A stretch of 64,000 bases of DNA from Burkholderiales bacterium PBB1 (GTDB lineage: Bacteria > Pseudomonadota > Gammaproteobacteria > Burkholderiales > Burkholderiaceae_C), in the NCBI GenBank assembly GCA_002255905.1, contig NKIN01000004.1, positions 248,001-312,000 of the forward strand, in the 5' to 3' direction. Each line of letters starts with the position of its first letter. Positions within the stretch are counted from its first letter, which is position 1. Positions 46,224 to 55,264 of the stretch are shown piece by piece. The position numbers and the translations under genes are program-made. The notes below the pieces were generated by a model. It searched no databases and was not told the origin of the DNA. It worked only from the letters and a program-made list of their open reading frames with translations.

Positions 46224-48269
46224 ATGGCCCTGTTCGCGACGACCGTCTTTCTTTCCGCGTTCCTGCTGTTCCAGATCCAGCCCATCGTCGCCAAGATGAT
46301 CCTGCCGTGGTTCGGCGGTGCATCCTCGGTATGGAGCGTGTGCCTGGTGTTTTTCCAGGTCGAGCTGCTGCTCGGATACGCCTACGTCCACTGGCTGCAC
46401 GAGAAGGTCGCCGCACGCCGACAACCGTTGGTGCACGGGGCGTTGCTGCTGCTCAGCGTGGCCATGCTGCCGGTCGCTGCCGACCCGGCCTGGAAGGGCT
46501 CGACGCTGGCGCCAGGCCTGAGCGTGCTGGCGGTGCTGGCCATCGCGGTCGGTGCCCCGTACCTGATGCTCTCGACCACCGGGCCGCTGATGCAGACCTG
46601 GTACGCGCGCTCGTTGCCCAGCGCGGGCACCGAGGCCAGGCCCTACCGGCTGTACGCGCTGTCGAACCTGGCCTCGATGCTGGCACTGCTGTCGTATCCG
46701 GTGCTGGTCGAGCCGGTGCTGCCTGTGGGTATCCAGGCGAAGCTCTGGTCGGCGGCTTACGTGGCTTTTGTCGCGACCTGCCTGGCCACCGCCTGGCTGA
46801 CCTGGCGGCGGATGGCGGCACAGCCTGCCGATGCGGCCGATGCATCCGCGGGTCGGCCCGCCGTGCTGGATGCGACCCTGCGACCCGGCTGGCGCGAGTG
46901 CCTGATCTGGATCGGCCTCGCGGCCACCGCATCGATGCTGCTGCTGGCGATGACGCGGCACCTGACGCAGGACGTGGCCCCGGTGCCCTTCCTGTGGATC
47001 GCGCCGCTGGCGATCTACCTGCTCAGCTTCATCCTGTGCTTCGATGCGCCGCGCTACTACGTGCGGCCTTTGTTCCTGGCGGCACTGCCGCTGGCCTTCT
47101 TCGCGCTTGATCGGGTGCTCGACGGCGGCATGGAGGTGCCGGTGCTGATCGCGCTGATCAGCGTGTCGCTGTTCGTGTTCTGCATGGTCTGCCACGGTGA
47201 ACTGGTGCGGCGCAAACCGCCCGTGCGCTACCTCACGCTGTTCTACCTGATGCTGTCGATCGGCGGGGCGCTCGGTGGTCTGCTGGTCGGTCTGGTGGCG
47301 CCGGCCGTCTTCACCGCGTACTTCGAACTGCCGCTGGGCCTGTTCCTGTGCGCCGCGCTGGTTGTCACGGTGCTGTGGCGCGATCTGCGCATGCACTGGC
47401 GCGTGCTGCTGTTGATCGCGCTGCTGGGCTACGGTTGGCGGCTCGCCGAGATCTCGCTGGAGTATGTGCAGGGCTACCGCAAGGTGGTGCGCAACTTCTA
47501 CAGCCAGCTGCGCATCGACGACGTCACCGACGACGTGCTCGGCCCGCAGCGCAAGATGCTGCACGGCCGCATCAACCACGGCGAGCAGTTCATGGCCGAG
47601 GCGCATCGCAAGGTGCCGACGGCCTACTACTGCGAGAAGTCCGGCGTGGGTCGCGCCATCCGCAGCCTGCAGCAGCCAGCCCAGCCGCTCAAGCTGGGTG
47701 TCGTCGGGCTTGGCGCGGGCACGCTGGCGGCGTATGGCCGCGCAGGCGACGAGATGCGCATCTACGAGATCAACGAGCAAGTGCTCGACCTCGCACGCAG
47801 CGACTTCACCTACCTGTCCGACAGCCTCGCACGCATCGAGCCGGTGCTGGGCGATGGCCGCCTGATGCTCGAGCGCGATCCGCCTCAGCATTTCGACCTG
47901 CTGGCGATGGATGCCTTCTCAGGCGATTCGATTCCCGCACACCTGCTGACGCTGGAAGCGATGAAGACCTACTTCGCGCAGCTCAAGCCCCAGGGCGTGC
48001 TGGCGGTGCATATCACCAACCGCTACCTGGACCTCCAGCCGGTGATGGCCGCGGTCGCGCAGCGGTACGGCAAGACCGCGCTGGTCTACGACCTCGACCC
48101 CGCGGCCGACGACTTGTATTGCCGCCACAGCACCTGGGTGCTGCTGATGAGCCCCGAGGTGGCGGCGGCGTTGTCGTCATCGCTGCACGACGGCGTGCCG
48201 CTGACCCCGCGACCCGGCTTCGCGCCCTGGACCGACAGCTTCTCGAACCTGTTCACCATCCTGAAGTAG
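46224..48269 (+). CDS. Membrane-fused spermidine-synthase-like protein
   Basis: 681 residues in two parts. Residues 1-410 hold about ten hydrophobic segments (LFATTVFLSAFLLFQIQPIVAKMILPWFGG at the N-terminus is the hallmark). The C-terminal 270 residues are a methyltransferase-like spermidine synthase domain: LGVVGLGAGTLAAYG (AdoMet loop) near 495, MRIYEINEQVLDLAR near 511, and FDLLAMDAFSGDSIPAHLLT near 557. MAMDAFSGD replaces the Asp-rich active site of true aminopropyltransferases, so polyamine synthesis is uncertain. Such fused proteins are common in proteobacteria but mostly uncharacterised. Plus strand after mltA, convergent with the DUF1348 gene. Confidence 0.88.
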   Translation: MALFATTVFLSAFLLFQIQPIVAKMILPWFGGASSVWSVCLVFFQVELLLGYAYVHWLHEKVAARRQPLVHGALLLLSVAMLPVAADPAWKGSTLAPGLSVLAVLAIAVGAPYLMLSTTGPLMQTWYARSLPSAGTEARPYRLYALSNLASMLALLSYPVLVEPVLPVGIQAKLWSAAYVAFVATCLATAWLTWRRMAAQPADAADASAGRPAVLDATLRPGWRECLIWIGLAATASMLLLAMTRHLTQDVAPVPFLWIAPLAIYLLSFILCFDAPRYYVRPLFLAALPLAFFALDRVLDGGMEVPVLIALISVSLFVFCMVCHGELVRRKPPVRYLTLFYLMLSIGGALGGLLVGLVAPAVFTAYFELPLGLFLCAALVVTVLWRDLRMHWRVLLLIALLGYGWRLAEISLEYVQGYRKVVRNFYSQLRIDDVTDDVLGPQRKMLHGRINHGEQFMAEAHRKVPTAYYCEKSGVGRAIRSLQQPAQPLKLGVVGLGAGTLAAYGRAGDEMRIYEINEQVLDLARSDFTYLSDSLARIEPVLGDGRLMLERDPPQHFDLLAMDAFSGDSIPAHLLTLEAMKTYFAQLKPQGVLAVHITNRYLDLQPVMAAVAQRYGKTALVYDLDPAADDLYCRHSTWVLLMSPEVAAALSSSLHDGVPLTPRPGFAPWTDSFSNLFTILK

Positions 48270-48290
48270 CCGCGCAACGGCGCGGCGGCG

Positions 48291-48761
48291 TCACAGCCCC
48301 AGATCGCTCAGGCTCGCGTGGTCGTCGGGCCGACGGCCGAGCGGCCAGTGGAACAGGCGATCTTCCGCGCGGATCGGCAGGTCGTTGATGCTGGCATAGC
48401 GCCGAACCATCAGGCCCTGCAGGTTGAACTCCCAGTTCTCGTTGCCGTAGCTGCGGAACCACTGGCCCGAGTCGTCGTGAAACTCGTAGGCGAAGCGCAC
48501 GGCGATGCGTGCGCCGTCGAACGCCCACAGCTCCTTGATCAGCCGGTAATCCAGCTCGCGCGCCCACTTGCGCTGCAGGAATTCCTTGACCTGCGCGCGG
48601 CCGACCGGGAACTCGGCACGGTTGCGCCAGCGGGTGTCTTCGGTATAGACCCCAACCACCCGGTCGGGGTCGCGCGAGTTCCACGCGTCCTCGGCCATGC
48701 GCACCTTCTGGCGTGCGGTGTCGGCGGTGTAGGGCGGTAGGGGCGGGCGGGTTTCGGTCAT
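48291..48761 (-). CDS. Nuclear transport factor 2-like protein (DUF1348)
   Basis: 156 residues with the cone-shaped SnoaL/NTF2 fold: [32 protein letters not shown] near residue 20, [34 protein letters not shown] near 60, and [25 protein letters not shown] near 105. These blocks define DUF1348. Cytoplasmic, no signal. Function unknown; homologues are small hydrolase- or isomerase-like proteins without known substrates. Monocistronic; the second composite repeat lies just upstream of its start. Confidence 0.9.
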   Translation of the reverse strand: MTETRPPLPPYTADTARQKVRMAEDAWNSRDPDRVVGVYTEDTRWRNRAEFPVGRAQVKEFLQRKWARELDYRLIKELWAFDGARIAVRFAYEFHDDSGQWFRSYGNENWEFNLQGLMVRRYASINDLPIRAEDRLFHWPLGRRPDDHASLSDLGL

Positions 48762-48816
48762 GGTGTGTGTCCTGGCAGGTTGGGTTTGACCATATCAAGT
48801 GTCGAGATTGGCACGT

Positions 48817-48944
48817 GAGCACTGCGGCGGGCCGCTGTGTTGCGTTCATGTCCTCCGGGCCGGTTCACCAGCCATTCGCTCGGGTCAAGTCGCGCCGGCC
48901 CTCCCCCTTTACTTCACTCCACACAGCGGCCCACCGCAGCGCTC
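48817..48944. repeat. Intergenic repeat element B, copy 2
   Basis: Arms at 48817-48840 and 48921-48944 are inverted and differ at two positions. The core block is present as CGGCCCTCCCCCTTTACTTC (48896-48915, one change from copy 1), and the second conserved block lies at 48842-48869 (complement of GGTGAACCGGCCCGGAGGA and CATGAACGC). It lacks the hairpin insertion of copy 1, and its orientation is opposite. Confidence 0.9.
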
Positions 48945-49001
48945 AAACAACCACCGAAGCGTTCTTGGGTTTGAATGCATTCGCCTGCGACAACGGTGCC
49001 A

Positions 49002-49132
49002 GCTGCCGAGGGCGTGGGGTGACCGGCGTAGCGAAGTAAAGGAGGAGGGCCGGACCGGTTTGACCTGAAGTGTCAGCGGTGACCCGGCCCGGGGGACATG
49101 AGCGGAGCCGGTCACCCCATGCCCTCGGCAGC
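49002..49132. repeat. Intergenic repeat element A, copy 2
   Basis: Arms at 49002-49027 and 49107-49132 are inverted with one mismatch; core block GAAGTAAAGGAGGAGGGCCG at 49033-49052; second conserved block at 49078-49106. Together with the B element and the shared spacer (ACAACGGTGCC, matching GGCACCGTTGT in copy 1) it forms a composite that is the reverse of the one at 40350-40733. It ends 36 bases after the cynS stop on the other strand and might terminate that transcript. Confidence 0.9.
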
Positions 49133-49168
49133 GCTACACCAAAGCCGGCCGTCAACGGTCTTTTCAGA

Positions 49169-49612
49169 TCAGTAGGTTTTGTACGGCAGGAACTTGCCCG
49201 ACATCACGATGCTCACCCGGTCGCCTGCTGCATTCGGCTCGCGCGTCAGGTCCATCTTGAAGTCGATCGCGCTCATGATCCCGTCGCCGAATTCCTCGTG
49301 GATCAGCTCCTTGAATGTCGTGCCGTAGACGTTCACGAGCTCATAGAAGCGGTAGATCAGTGGGTCGGTGGGCACGGCGGTGGGCAGCGAGCCTTTGTAG
49401 GGCACCACCTGCAGCCATTTCTCGGCCTCGGCCGGCAGGCCGAAGATCTTGGCCACGACCTTGGCCTGCTTGGCATCGAAGGTCATCTGGCCGAGGCAGC
49501 CCGCGGTGACCCACTCCTTGCTCAGGCCGACCTTCTTGGCCACGTCCTCCCATTTGATGCCCTTCTTGACCTTGGCCTCGATGATCATGTCGGTGACGTC
49601 GCTGCGGTTCAT
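49169..49612 (-). CDS. cynS: Cyanate hydratase (cyanase)
   Basis: Decomposes cyanate with bicarbonate to ammonia and carbon dioxide; cytoplasmic decamer. 147 residues. The catalytic triad of the family is intact: R88 and E91 in DPLIYRFYELVNVYG and S114 in GDGIMSAIDFKMDL. The N-terminal helix-turn-helix-like region (VTDMIIEAKVKKGIKWEDVA) is also typical. Ribosome site CCAGGAGCACAC precedes the ATG, so the longer upstream frame was rejected. No cyanate transporter, cynR or carbonic anhydrase gene is adjacent, so it is an orphan cyanase. The second composite repeat lies just downstream. Confidence 0.97.
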   Translation of the reverse strand: MNRSDVTDMIIEAKVKKGIKWEDVAKKVGLSKEWVTAGCLGQMTFDAKQAKVVAKIFGLPAEAEKWLQVVPYKGSLPTAVPTDPLIYRFYELVNVYGTTFKELIHEEFGDGIMSAIDFKMDLTREPNAAGDRVSIVMSGKFLPYKTY

Positions 49613-49713
49613 GTGTGCTCCTGGTGCTGTTCTGGGTTGACGAAACGAAAGCCAACCGCATGCACGAGTCGCGCCACCGCCCGGCGCGCTGGCTGAACGA
49701 GGGCGGGGCGACG

Positions 49714-50094
49714 CTAGCCCTGCTGCTCGCAGAAGCGGCAGCGCAGGACCTGCGGCCGGCTGGCCAGCCGCTCCGGCTCGATCGGTGCGCCGCAGGTGCC
49801 ACACAGGCCGTAGCTGCCGTCCTCGAACCGGGCCAGTGCAGTGCGCACCTCGGACAAGGCGGTTTCCACGGTCCGCGATCGGGGCACCGAGTCCCTGGCA
49901 GTCCAGCCACTGGCGCTGTCGCCAGCGCTTTCCCGCAGCAGCACGTCGATCGTCTGCGACATGTCCAGCAGGCGGCGCTCCAGGTCGTCGAGTCGGTGGC
50001 GCAGCAGGCTGCGCATCGGCTCGCCGATCGGTGGGGCATGGGCAGGGGTCGGGGTGTACAGCCGGTCAGGCCAGCAGGGGCGTGTTGTCTGCAT
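49714..50094 (-). CDS. DksA/TraR-type zinc-finger protein
   Basis: 126 residues. The C-terminal half carries a four-cysteine zinc finger, CGTCGAPIEPERLASRPQVLRC with CRFC at the end (C-x2-C-x17-C-x2-C), preceded by a coiled-coil helix region (RHRLDDLERRLLDMSQTIDVLL). This is the layout of the DksA/TraR family, which binds RNA polymerase; the DksA acidic tip (two Asp) is not obvious, so it may be a shorter TraR-like or YbiI-like member. Start at MQTTRPCW has a GGAGGACTGT ribosome site. Between cynS and the MgtC-like gene. Confidence 0.85.
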   Translation of the reverse strand: MQTTRPCWPDRLYTPTPAHAPPIGEPMRSLLRHRLDDLERRLLDMSQTIDVLLRESAGDSASGWTARDSVPRSRTVETALSEVRTALARFEDGSYGLCGTCGAPIEPERLASRPQVLRCRFCEQQG

Positions 50095-50219
50095 ACAGTC
50101 CTCCGGGTTCCGGTGTGTGCGCGTGGCACTGGGGAGTACTGCACCTTAGCCGCCGGGGTCATGGCGCTTCTTGCGCGCCGTCAAATCCGGGCCACAAACC
50201 GGGCGGCCGGTGCCAGGAC

Positions 50220-51482
50220 TCAGCGGCCTGCGTGGCCGAGTGCCCAGCTCACGGCGCTGGCCGTGGCAAGGCCGGCGGCCAGCGCGGCACCGACGCGCTG
50301 CGCGTAGGCCCGACCACCACTGACCGCCGCCACCACGCCGCGCGTCAGCGAATTGACGCCGATGGCGATCAGCGCGCCCAGCACCACGCCCTGGGACGAC
50401 AGATGTCCGGCCACGTGCAGCGCGGCCAGTGAGGCGATCGGCGCATGGGCGTCGGCCAAGGCCGCGATCGCGATGCCCAGGTTCAGCCCGGCGTCGCCGA
50501 ACCAGCGCTGGGCCTGACTGACGCCTGCCGCCACGAGTCCGAGCAATCCGGCGACGACCAGCGCCTCGCGCGGTCGCAGGGCGCTGCCGGTGGGCGGGGG
50601 CAGCGCCACGGGGGCGGGCGTGTCGCGATGCCCGCGCAGCGCCAGCAGGCCGATGCCCGCCGCACCCAGCGCGCCGGCCAGTGCCATGGGCAGCACCGCC
50701 AGCGCCGCCGCAGGCGACAGCGCGGCGCACACCACCAGCCCCTGCAGCCAGGTGGCGGCCGACGACAAACCCGCCCCACCGGCCAGCACCGCCATCTGGG
50801 TAGGCTGCGCGCGGGCCTGGCTGCCGAACGATGCGATCGTGGCGGTGCTGGAGACGAAGCCGCCAGCGAAGCCTGCCAGCAGCGCGCCGCCGCGCGCGCC
50901 CAGCCAACGCAGGGCCACGTGCCCCACCGCCTGCATGGCCAGGATCAGCAGCACCAGTGCGGCCAGCGGCCGGGGTGCGATGCCTGCGAGCACCTCGACG
51001 GGGTCGGCCGGGATCAGCGGCAACACGATCAACCCCAGCGCTGCCAGCAACAGGCCATCGTGGAGCTCCTGCTCGCTCAGCAGATCGGTGGCGAACCGAT
51101 GCAGCCGCTCGCGGGCGGCCAGCAGGGCCGCCAGGCCGACCCCGCAGGCGCCACCGAAGGCCGGTGCCAGCACCGACTGCACACCGATCAGGTAGGTGGT
51201 GAACAGCGCCAGCTCGGTGGTCATTCCCGGGTCGTTGGAGCGGCTTTTCCAGTGCGACACCGCCGCGAGCAACGCCACGAACACCGCGCCACTGACCACC
51301 AGGCCCGGCACTTGCAGCCATTGCGCCAGGCCGCCAGCGACGGCTGCCACCGCGAAGCTGCGCAAACCGGCTGCCTGGCGGCCATGGCCACGGCCCTTGC
51401 GCCGCTCGCGCTCGATGCCGATCAGCAGGCCCACGCCCAGTGCCACGGCCAGCCCGACGACGCTGTGCGGAGCGGTTTCCAT
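50220..51482 (-). CDS. MgtC/SapB family membrane protein with DUF4010
   Basis: 420 residues and about eleven hydrophobic segments; inner membrane. The N-terminal MgtC/SapB signature is ALGVGLLIGIERERRKG near residue 15, followed by LRSFAVAAVAGGLAQW and TTELALFTTYLIGVQSVLAP. The C-terminal half corresponds to DUF4010 (GGALLAGFAGGFVSSTATIASFG near 205). The family is linked to magnesium limitation in some pathogens, but for this two-domain type the function is unknown. Start chosen at METAPHSVVG by the membrane topology. Thirteen bases after the beta-CASP gene stop, so the two are co-transcribed. Confidence 0.87.
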   Translation of the reverse strand: METAPHSVVGLAVALGVGLLIGIERERRKGRGHGRQAAGLRSFAVAAVAGGLAQWLQVPGLVVSGAVFVALLAAVSHWKSRSNDPGMTTELALFTTYLIGVQSVLAPAFGGACGVGLAALLAARERLHRFATDLLSEQELHDGLLLAALGLIVLPLIPADPVEVLAGIAPRPLAALVLLILAMQAVGHVALRWLGARGGALLAGFAGGFVSSTATIASFGSQARAQPTQMAVLAGGAGLSSAATWLQGLVVCAALSPAAALAVLPMALAGALGAAGIGLLALRGHRDTPAPVALPPPTGSALRPREALVVAGLLGLVAAGVSQAQRWFGDAGLNLGIAIAALADAHAPIASLAALHVAGHLSSQGVVLGALIAIGVNSLTRGVVAAVSGGRAYAQRVGAALAAGLATASAVSWALGHAGR

Positions 51483-51495
51483 GCTCGGGGTCGAC

Positions 51496-52851
51496 TCAGA
51501 GGTCGATGGCTGCGCCCTGCTGCGGGACCGACACGGTCCAGCCCAGCTCGTCCTGGATGCGCAAGCGCAGGGTGTCGGCGGCCTCGGGCTCGCCATGGAC
51601 CACGAACGTGCGTTCTGGCGGGGACTCGAACGCGCGCAGCCAGTCCATCAGGCCGTCGGCGTCGGCGTGGCCGGAGAAGCCCTCGAGGTGGCTGACCTGC
51701 GCCTTCACGGCGACGTACTCGCCGTGGATCTTGACCTCGGTGGCTCCGCCGATCAGGTGGGCGCCGCGGGTGCCACCGACCTGGAAGCCGGGGAACACGA
51801 TGTGGTTGCGCGGGTTCGGCGCCAGCGACTTCAGGTGGTGCAGCACCCGGCCACCGGTGGCCATGCCGCTGGCCGAAATGATCACGGCCGGCCAACGCAG
51901 CCGTGTCAGCCGGGCCGACTCCTTGGGACCTGCGATCAGGGTGACGTCATCGGTCAGGCCGGCAACTTCGCGCTTGTTGATACGCAGCAGCTTGCCGTGC
52001 TTCTCGTACAGCGCGGTGGCGGTGGTGGCCATCGGGCTGTCGAGGAAGATCGGCAGGTCCGCAGGGATCTCGCCCGCGGTCTTCAGCCGCTGCAGCACCA
52101 GCAGCAGCGCCTGCGCGCGGCCGACGGCAAACGAGGGCAGCAGCACCGTGCCACCGCGGCGCACGGTGGCGCGAATGATCTCGCCCAGGCGCGCCTGCAC
52201 GTCTTCGATCGGGTGCCGCCGGTTGCCGTAGGTCGATTCGATCAGCAGGATGTCGGCCTGGGCGATGCGGCCAGGCGGCGGCATCAGCAGGTCGTCGCTG
52301 CGGCCGAGGTCGCCCGAGAACACCAGCGTGCGATGCTGGGCCTCGACGCGCACCGACATCGCGCCGAGCAGATGTCCGGCCGGGGTCAGGCTGATCCGGG
52401 CGTCGCCCACGCGCACGCTGCGACCGGCCGGCACCGCCTCGATGCGCGCGATGGCCCGCTTCGCATCGGCCACGGTGTACAGCGGCAGGGCCGGCTGGTG
52501 GCGCGTCCAGCCCCCGCGGTTGGATCGGCGTGCGTCCTCTTCCTGCAGGTGGGCGCTGTCGAGCAGCAGCACCTCGGCGAGGTCGCGCGTCGCCGGCGAC
52601 GCGTACACCGGCCCTTTGAAGCCTTGTCTGACCAGGGCCGGCAGCCATCCGCAATGGTCGAGGTGCGCGTGGCTCAGCACCACCGCATCGATGGACGCCG
52701 GCGCGACCGCGAGCGGCGCCCAGTTGCGTTCACGCAGGGCCTTGTAGCCCTGGAACAGACCGCAGTCGAGCAGCACACGGGCGCCACCCGCTTCGACCAG
52801 GTGCTTGGAACCCGTGACGCTGTCGGCCGCGCCGAGAAAAGTGATCTTCAT
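51496..52851 (-). CDS. Beta-CASP metallo-beta-lactamase-fold RNA nuclease-like protein
   Basis: 451 residues. N-terminal metal-binding motif SHAHLDHCGWLP near residue 58 (HxHxDH), LTPAGHLLGAMSV near 160, SGDLGRSDD near 180; the beta-CASP insert begins with ESTYGNRRH near 205, with LPSFAVGRAQALLLVL and SASGMATGGRVLHHL; the C-terminal motif FSGHADADGLMDWL and VHGEPEAADTLRLRI complete the fold. Enzymes of this type (YsiA/Exo-like, CPSF73-like) process RNA. The start at MKITFLGAADSVTGSKHL is usual; a second ATG four codons upstream is possible. Co-transcribed with the MgtC-like gene. Confidence 0.92.
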   Translation of the reverse strand: MKITFLGAADSVTGSKHLVEAGGARVLLDCGLFQGYKALRERNWAPLAVAPASIDAVVLSHAHLDHCGWLPALVRQGFKGPVYASPATRDLAEVLLLDSAHLQEEDARRSNRGGWTRHQPALPLYTVADAKRAIARIEAVPAGRSVRVGDARISLTPAGHLLGAMSVRVEAQHRTLVFSGDLGRSDDLLMPPPGRIAQADILLIESTYGNRRHPIEDVQARLGEIIRATVRRGGTVLLPSFAVGRAQALLLVLQRLKTAGEIPADLPIFLDSPMATTATALYEKHGKLLRINKREVAGLTDDVTLIAGPKESARLTRLRWPAVIISASGMATGGRVLHHLKSLAPNPRNHIVFPGFQVGGTRGAHLIGGATEVKIHGEYVAVKAQVSHLEGFSGHADADGLMDWLRAFESPPERTFVVHGEPEAADTLRLRIQDELGWTVSVPQQGAAIDL

Positions 52852-52964
52852 GAGGATGCCCATAAGCCTGTCGATGGCGGGCTGTGACTTTCGCACATGC
52901 GGGCCACCCGCCAGGCCCCACACCGGCCGGCACCCGACAATCGGGCATTCCATCGAAAGCCCGC

Positions 52965-53747
52965 ATGTCCAAACCCACCACGATTCCCCAGGCGCGCGTC
53001 CACCGCGACCTGACCGATGCCGAGTTCGCCGAGCTCGACGAGTTGCTGACGCAGACCCCCGAGCCGCTCGAGCCCGTCGACGTGGTGATGCTCGACGGCT
53101 TCCTGTGCGGCGTGCTGGTGCAGCCCGTGCTGCTGGAGACGGCCACCTGGCTCCCGCACGTGTTCGACTTCGACGGCACGCCGCTGCCCGACGACGTCGA
53201 TGCGGCGTGGCTCGAGCGCACCACCGCGCTGATCCTGCGTCGCCATGCCGCGTTGACCCGCGCGATCGCCGAAGACGGCTGGTTCGATCCGCTGGTGCTC
53301 GAAGCCGACGAGGAAGCGCCTGCGGACTCGGCGGGCGATGGCGAGAAGGATCCCCAGGACGAACTTCTGGCCGGATTGCACCCTGTGTCGCACTCGCTGA
53401 TGCCATGGGTCGCCGGCTTTCAGCATGCGACGCAGTGCTTCCCGGACCTCTCCGAGTTGAGCGACGACGCGGTGCTGTCGGCGCTGGCGCGGCTGTACCG
53501 CCATCTGCCGGCCGAAAGCGACGACGAGCGCGAGGTGGTTGCCACGCTGGACCGCGAGCACCCGCTGACCACGCTCGACGCCGCCATCGAGGACCTGGTG
53601 ATCGCCGTGGCCGACCTGTCGGACCTGACCCGCAAGGCGCGCTTCAAGGTCGAGACCGTCAAGCGCGATGCGCCCAAGCTCGGCCGCAACGACCCGTGCG
53701 CCTGCGGCAGCGGCAAGAAGTTCAAGGCCTGCCACGGCAAGACCTGA
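52965..53747 (+). CDS. YecA/UPF0149 family protein with SEC-C zinc motif
   Basis: 260 residues. An N-terminal UPF0149 domain ([34 protein letters not shown] near 42) and the central helix [19 protein letters not shown] are typical of YecA-like proteins. The C-terminal SEC-C motif [17 protein letters not shown] binds zinc, as in SecA. Function is unsettled; YecA has been linked to ribosome binding. Start MSKPTTIPQ chosen over an upstream open frame. The stop is 4 bases before the phosphoesterase ATG, so the two form an operon. Divergent from the beta-CASP gene, with 113 bases between. Confidence 0.9.
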   Translation: MSKPTTIPQARVHRDLTDAEFAELDELLTQTPEPLEPVDVVMLDGFLCGVLVQPVLLETATWLPHVFDFDGTPLPDDVDAAWLERTTALILRRHAALTRAIAEDGWFDPLVLEADEEAPADSAGDGEKDPQDELLAGLHPVSHSLMPWVAGFQHATQCFPDLSELSDDAVLSALARLYRHLPAESDDEREVVATLDREHPLTTLDAAIEDLVIAVADLSDLTRKARFKVETVKRDAPKLGRNDPCACGSGKKFKACHGKT

Positions 53748-53751
53748 CCGC

Positions 53752-54534
53752 ATGCGCCTGCAGCTGCTGTCCGATCTGCACCTGGAAACCGAGGTCTTCG
53801 AGCCGCAGCCGGCGCCGGGGGCTGAGCTGCTGGTGCTGGCCGGCGACGTCGACAGCACCTGGCGCGAGCTGGAGCGCTTCGGCCACTGGCCGGTGCCGGT
53901 GATCTTCGTGCCCGGCAACCATGAGTTCGACCAGCGCGAGCTCGACGACGCCACGCCCGCGCTGCGCGCACGCTGTGCATCGCTGGGCATCACGATGCTG
54001 GAGAGGCAGAGCTGTATCCGTACCGATGCGCAGGGGCGACGCGTCCGTTTCGTCGCCACCACCCGCTGGAGCGATTTCGAGCTGTTCGGCCAGGCTCAGC
54101 AGGCGAAGGCGATGCGTGCGGCCACGTATTTCGTCGATGTGATGCGGTCCACGCAGCACGGCGCACCGTTCGATGCTGCCGCCGTGCGGGTCGAGGCGCT
54201 GGCCTGTCGCGACTGGCTGGCGGCCGAGCTGGTGCGCGCGCCGGCATCGCTCGAGGAGGCCTGGGATGCGACGGTGGTCATCACGCATTTCGCGCCCAGC
54301 GCGCGCAGCACCGACCCGCGCTACGGCAAGCAGCCGGGCACCGCCAGTTTCTGCAACGCCGACGATGCGCTGCTGCCCTACGCCGATCTGTGGATCCATG
54401 GCCACCTGCATTGCCGGCACGACTACCGGGTGGCGCACGAGGCCGGAGAGACCCGCGTCGTCTGCAATGCCCGCGGCCACAGCCGCAAGGGAGAGGCCGA
54501 TCACTACAACGGGCTGTTCACCGTCGAGGTGTGA
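53752..54534 (+). CDS. Calcineurin-like metallophosphoesterase
   Basis: 260 residues. The five metal-binding blocks of the family are present in order: LLSDLHLETEV (DxH), LAGDVDST (GDxxD-like), VPGNHEFDQREL (GNHE), VITHFAPSARSTDPR (GH-like), and WIHGHLHCRHDYR (GHxH). Cytoplasmic. The substrate is unknown; the size and spacing resemble the YP-type phosphoesterases found in many proteobacteria rather than a cyclic-AMP phosphodiesterase. Follows the YecA-like gene after 4 bases and converges with the TetR gene. Confidence 0.9.
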   Translation: MRLQLLSDLHLETEVFEPQPAPGAELLVLAGDVDSTWRELERFGHWPVPVIFVPGNHEFDQRELDDATPALRARCASLGITMLERQSCIRTDAQGRRVRFVATTRWSDFELFGQAQQAKAMRAATYFVDVMRSTQHGAPFDAAAVRVEALACRDWLAAELVRAPASLEEAWDATVVITHFAPSARSTDPRYGKQPGTASFCNADDALLPYADLWIHGHLHCRHDYRVAHEAGETRVVCNARGHSRKGEADHYNGLFTVEV

Positions 54535-54564
54535 GCCCTTGCGGTGGCGTCAGCGACGGTGGCG

Positions 54565-55176
54565 TCAATGGCGGCCGCTCAGCCCGTCGAAGCAGGTCGA
54601 CAGCAGCAGCTCGATGATGCGTTCGTCGGTATGCTGGCCCGACAGTTTCAACACGCCCAGCACCGGATCGCAGGCTCGCGCGAACAGCGTGTAGAGCACC
54701 ACCTCCGGTGGCAGCTGGGGGTTGAGGTGGCCCGCGGCCTGGGCGGTGACGATCCAGGCGCCCAGCTTGTCGCTGACCTCCATCAGCCGCTGCAGGTAGC
54801 CCGCATCGTTGGCCAAGGCTGCGCGCAGCGACGAGTTCTGCGCCGGCAGCGACGGCATCTCGCCGGCCAGTTGCACCTGCATCGACCATCGGGCCACGGC
54901 CCGCAGGTGGTCGATCGCGCGGGCGGTGGGGTGCGAGTCGAGTGTCGCGACGAAGGCCAGCGCGCGGTCGAGCAAGCGCACCATCGCCGCGGCAGCCAGT
55001 GCCTCCTTCGACGCGAAGTGCTTGTACAGGCTGGCCTTGGCGATGCCGACATCGGCCGCGACCTCGTCGACGGTCATCAGGTCGTAGCCCTTTTCGGCCA
55101 ACAGGCGGTTCACCGAGGCGACGATCGCGTCTTCGCGCGCGCGGAGCATCTGCTCTTTGAACGAGGTGCGGGGCAT
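54565..55176 (-). CDS. TetR/AcrR family transcriptional regulator
   Basis: 203 residues. N-terminal helix-turn-helix: AREDAIVASVNRLLAEKGYDLMTVDEVAADVGIAKASLYKHFASKEAL (residues 11-58), with the YKHFxSKEAL recognition helix typical of TetR. The C-terminal ligand domain (residues 60-203) has no known signature. It is divergent from the paiB gene, and the 88 bases between the starts may hold its operator. Start MPRTSFKEQM was chosen because the helix-turn-helix begins there and a -10 element lies 6 bases upstream. Possible targets are paiB and the cytochrome genes behind it. Confidence 0.93.
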   Translation of the reverse strand: MPRTSFKEQMLRAREDAIVASVNRLLAEKGYDLMTVDEVAADVGIAKASLYKHFASKEALAAAAMVRLLDRALAFVATLDSHPTARAIDHLRAVARWSMQVQLAGEMPSLPAQNSSLRAALANDAGYLQRLMEVSDKLGAWIVTAQAAGHLNPQLPPEVVLYTLFARACDPVLGVLKLSGQHTDERIIELLLSTCFDGLSGRH

Positions 55177-55182
55177 CCACAA

Positions 55183-55188
55183 AGTGTA
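55183..55188 (-). promoter_or_regulatory. -10 element placed for a leaderless tetR transcript
   Basis: On the minus strand TACACT is followed by TTGTGG and then ATG, so the hexamer ends 6 bases before the start codon of the TetR gene. No convincing -35 is seen. Confidence 0.4.
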
Positions 55189-55264
55189 GAGGCCCGTTGT
55201 TGATTCGCCTGGGCCCCGATCGGCGCTGGTTCTACGATCGGTGGATCTGCTTCCCGGCCTGCCC

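Noticed and set aside
45771-47891. 706-codon frame on the minus strand
   Set aside because: It is antisense to mltA and the spermidine-synthase-like gene; the translation is rich in His, Arg, Gln and Gly as expected from a GC-rich shadow frame and matches no family.
40350-49132. Composite repeats as ends of a transposon
   Set aside because: No transposase gene lies between them, the arms are internal to each repeat, and the enclosed genes are ordinary chromosomal genes.
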